Positions 5,823-5,879 of a stretch of 5,879 nt of DNA are shown one piece after another; within the stretch, counting starts at the first letter, position 1, and each line of letters starts with the position of its first letter. A program made the position numbers and the translations under genes. The notes under the pieces are model-generated. The model had not been told where the DNA came from. It saw nothing but the letters and a program-made list of their open reading frames with translations, and ran no database searches. This DNA is from Acidobacteriaceae bacterium (GTDB taxonomy: Bacteria > Acidobacteriota > Terriglobia > Terriglobales > Acidobacteriaceae): assembly GCA_030838305.1 (NCBI GenBank), contig JAUTWY010000059.1, positions 1-5,879 of the forward strand, in the 5' to 3' direction.

Positions 5823-5879
5823 TTACACCGAGAGCTCCGACAGCTTTGTTGCCTCCGCTGCCGCCTCGATTGCTACCGG
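5823..5879 (-). CDS. Possible C-terminus of an unidentified gene entering from the right
   Basis: Minus-strand frame from the window edge to TAA (plus 5823-5825) gives 18 residues, PVAIEAAAEATKLSELSV. It reads like an amphipathic Ala/Glu-rich C-terminal helix, and its codon third positions are mostly G or C, as in nadE. It would be convergent to the TonB-like relic. The fragment is too short to assign a family or to exclude chance. Confidence 0.3.
   Translation of the reverse strand, partial: PVAIEAAAEATKLSELSV

Noticed and set aside
5677..5879. Plus-strand frame from ATG to the right edge (67 codons)
   Set aside because: Low-information Ser/Arg/Ala/Thr composition, no ribosome binding site, and antisense to the more plausible minus-strand C-terminus.
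1..5879. Search for a new defence, mobile or CRISPR-like system
   Set aside because: No transposase, integrase, repeat-spacer array, toxin-antitoxin pair or reverse transcriptase motif was seen. The intact genes belong to known families.

Overview
This window looks like an ordinary chromosomal segment of a moderately GC-rich Gram-negative bacterium, most likely an Acidobacteriota (Terriglobia/Koribacter-like) genome. That placement rests on three things: an outer-membrane secretin with N-terminal TPRs, a two-domain DsbA-like protein, and remnants of a TonB-C-like protein whose sequence (around 'DILSDTHGVDF' and 'FPPLPSEFGGQYLA') resembles a family I associate with Acidobacteria. The assignment comes from recalled family resemblance and was not searched.

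Layout, left to right. (1) The 3' half of a YmdB-type metallophosphoesterase gene (+) enters from the left edge and stops at 413. (2) A 134-bp spacer holds three copies of GTTAGAA(T/C); the last forms a good -10-like hexamer just before the next gene. (3) A complete 619-codon secretin gene (+), 548-2407, has a signal peptide, two TPRs, an N0/STN-like domain, an N1-like domain and a secretin core. (4) Tail to tail, only 10 bp away, lies a complete exported DsbA/BdbD-like thiol-disulfide oxidoreductase (-), 2418-3317, whose N-terminal half resembles the DsbC dimerisation domain. (5) Upstream of it on the same strand is glutamine-dependent NAD+ synthetase nadE (-), 3388 to about 5028. (6) The last 0.8 kb has no intact gene. 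It holds the decayed, frameshifted C-terminal part of a TonB-like protein (+, about 5302-5660) and, at the right edge, what may be the last 18 codons of another minus-strand gene.

The genes do not form an obvious single pathway. YmdB and NadE are housekeeping or nucleotide-metabolism functions. The secretin and the Dsb-like protein are both envelope proteins, and the secretin has five cysteines in its mature part, so a folding link is conceivable but not shown. I see no mobile element, CRISPR array, complete RNA gene or defence system. The observations most worth following are the stepwise-decayed TonB-like relic, the two gene starts (secretin and nadE) that lack a Shine-Dalgarno but have a -10-like hexamer 6-8 nt upstream (a leaderless-type layout), and the unusual domain make-up of the secretin and the Dsb protein.
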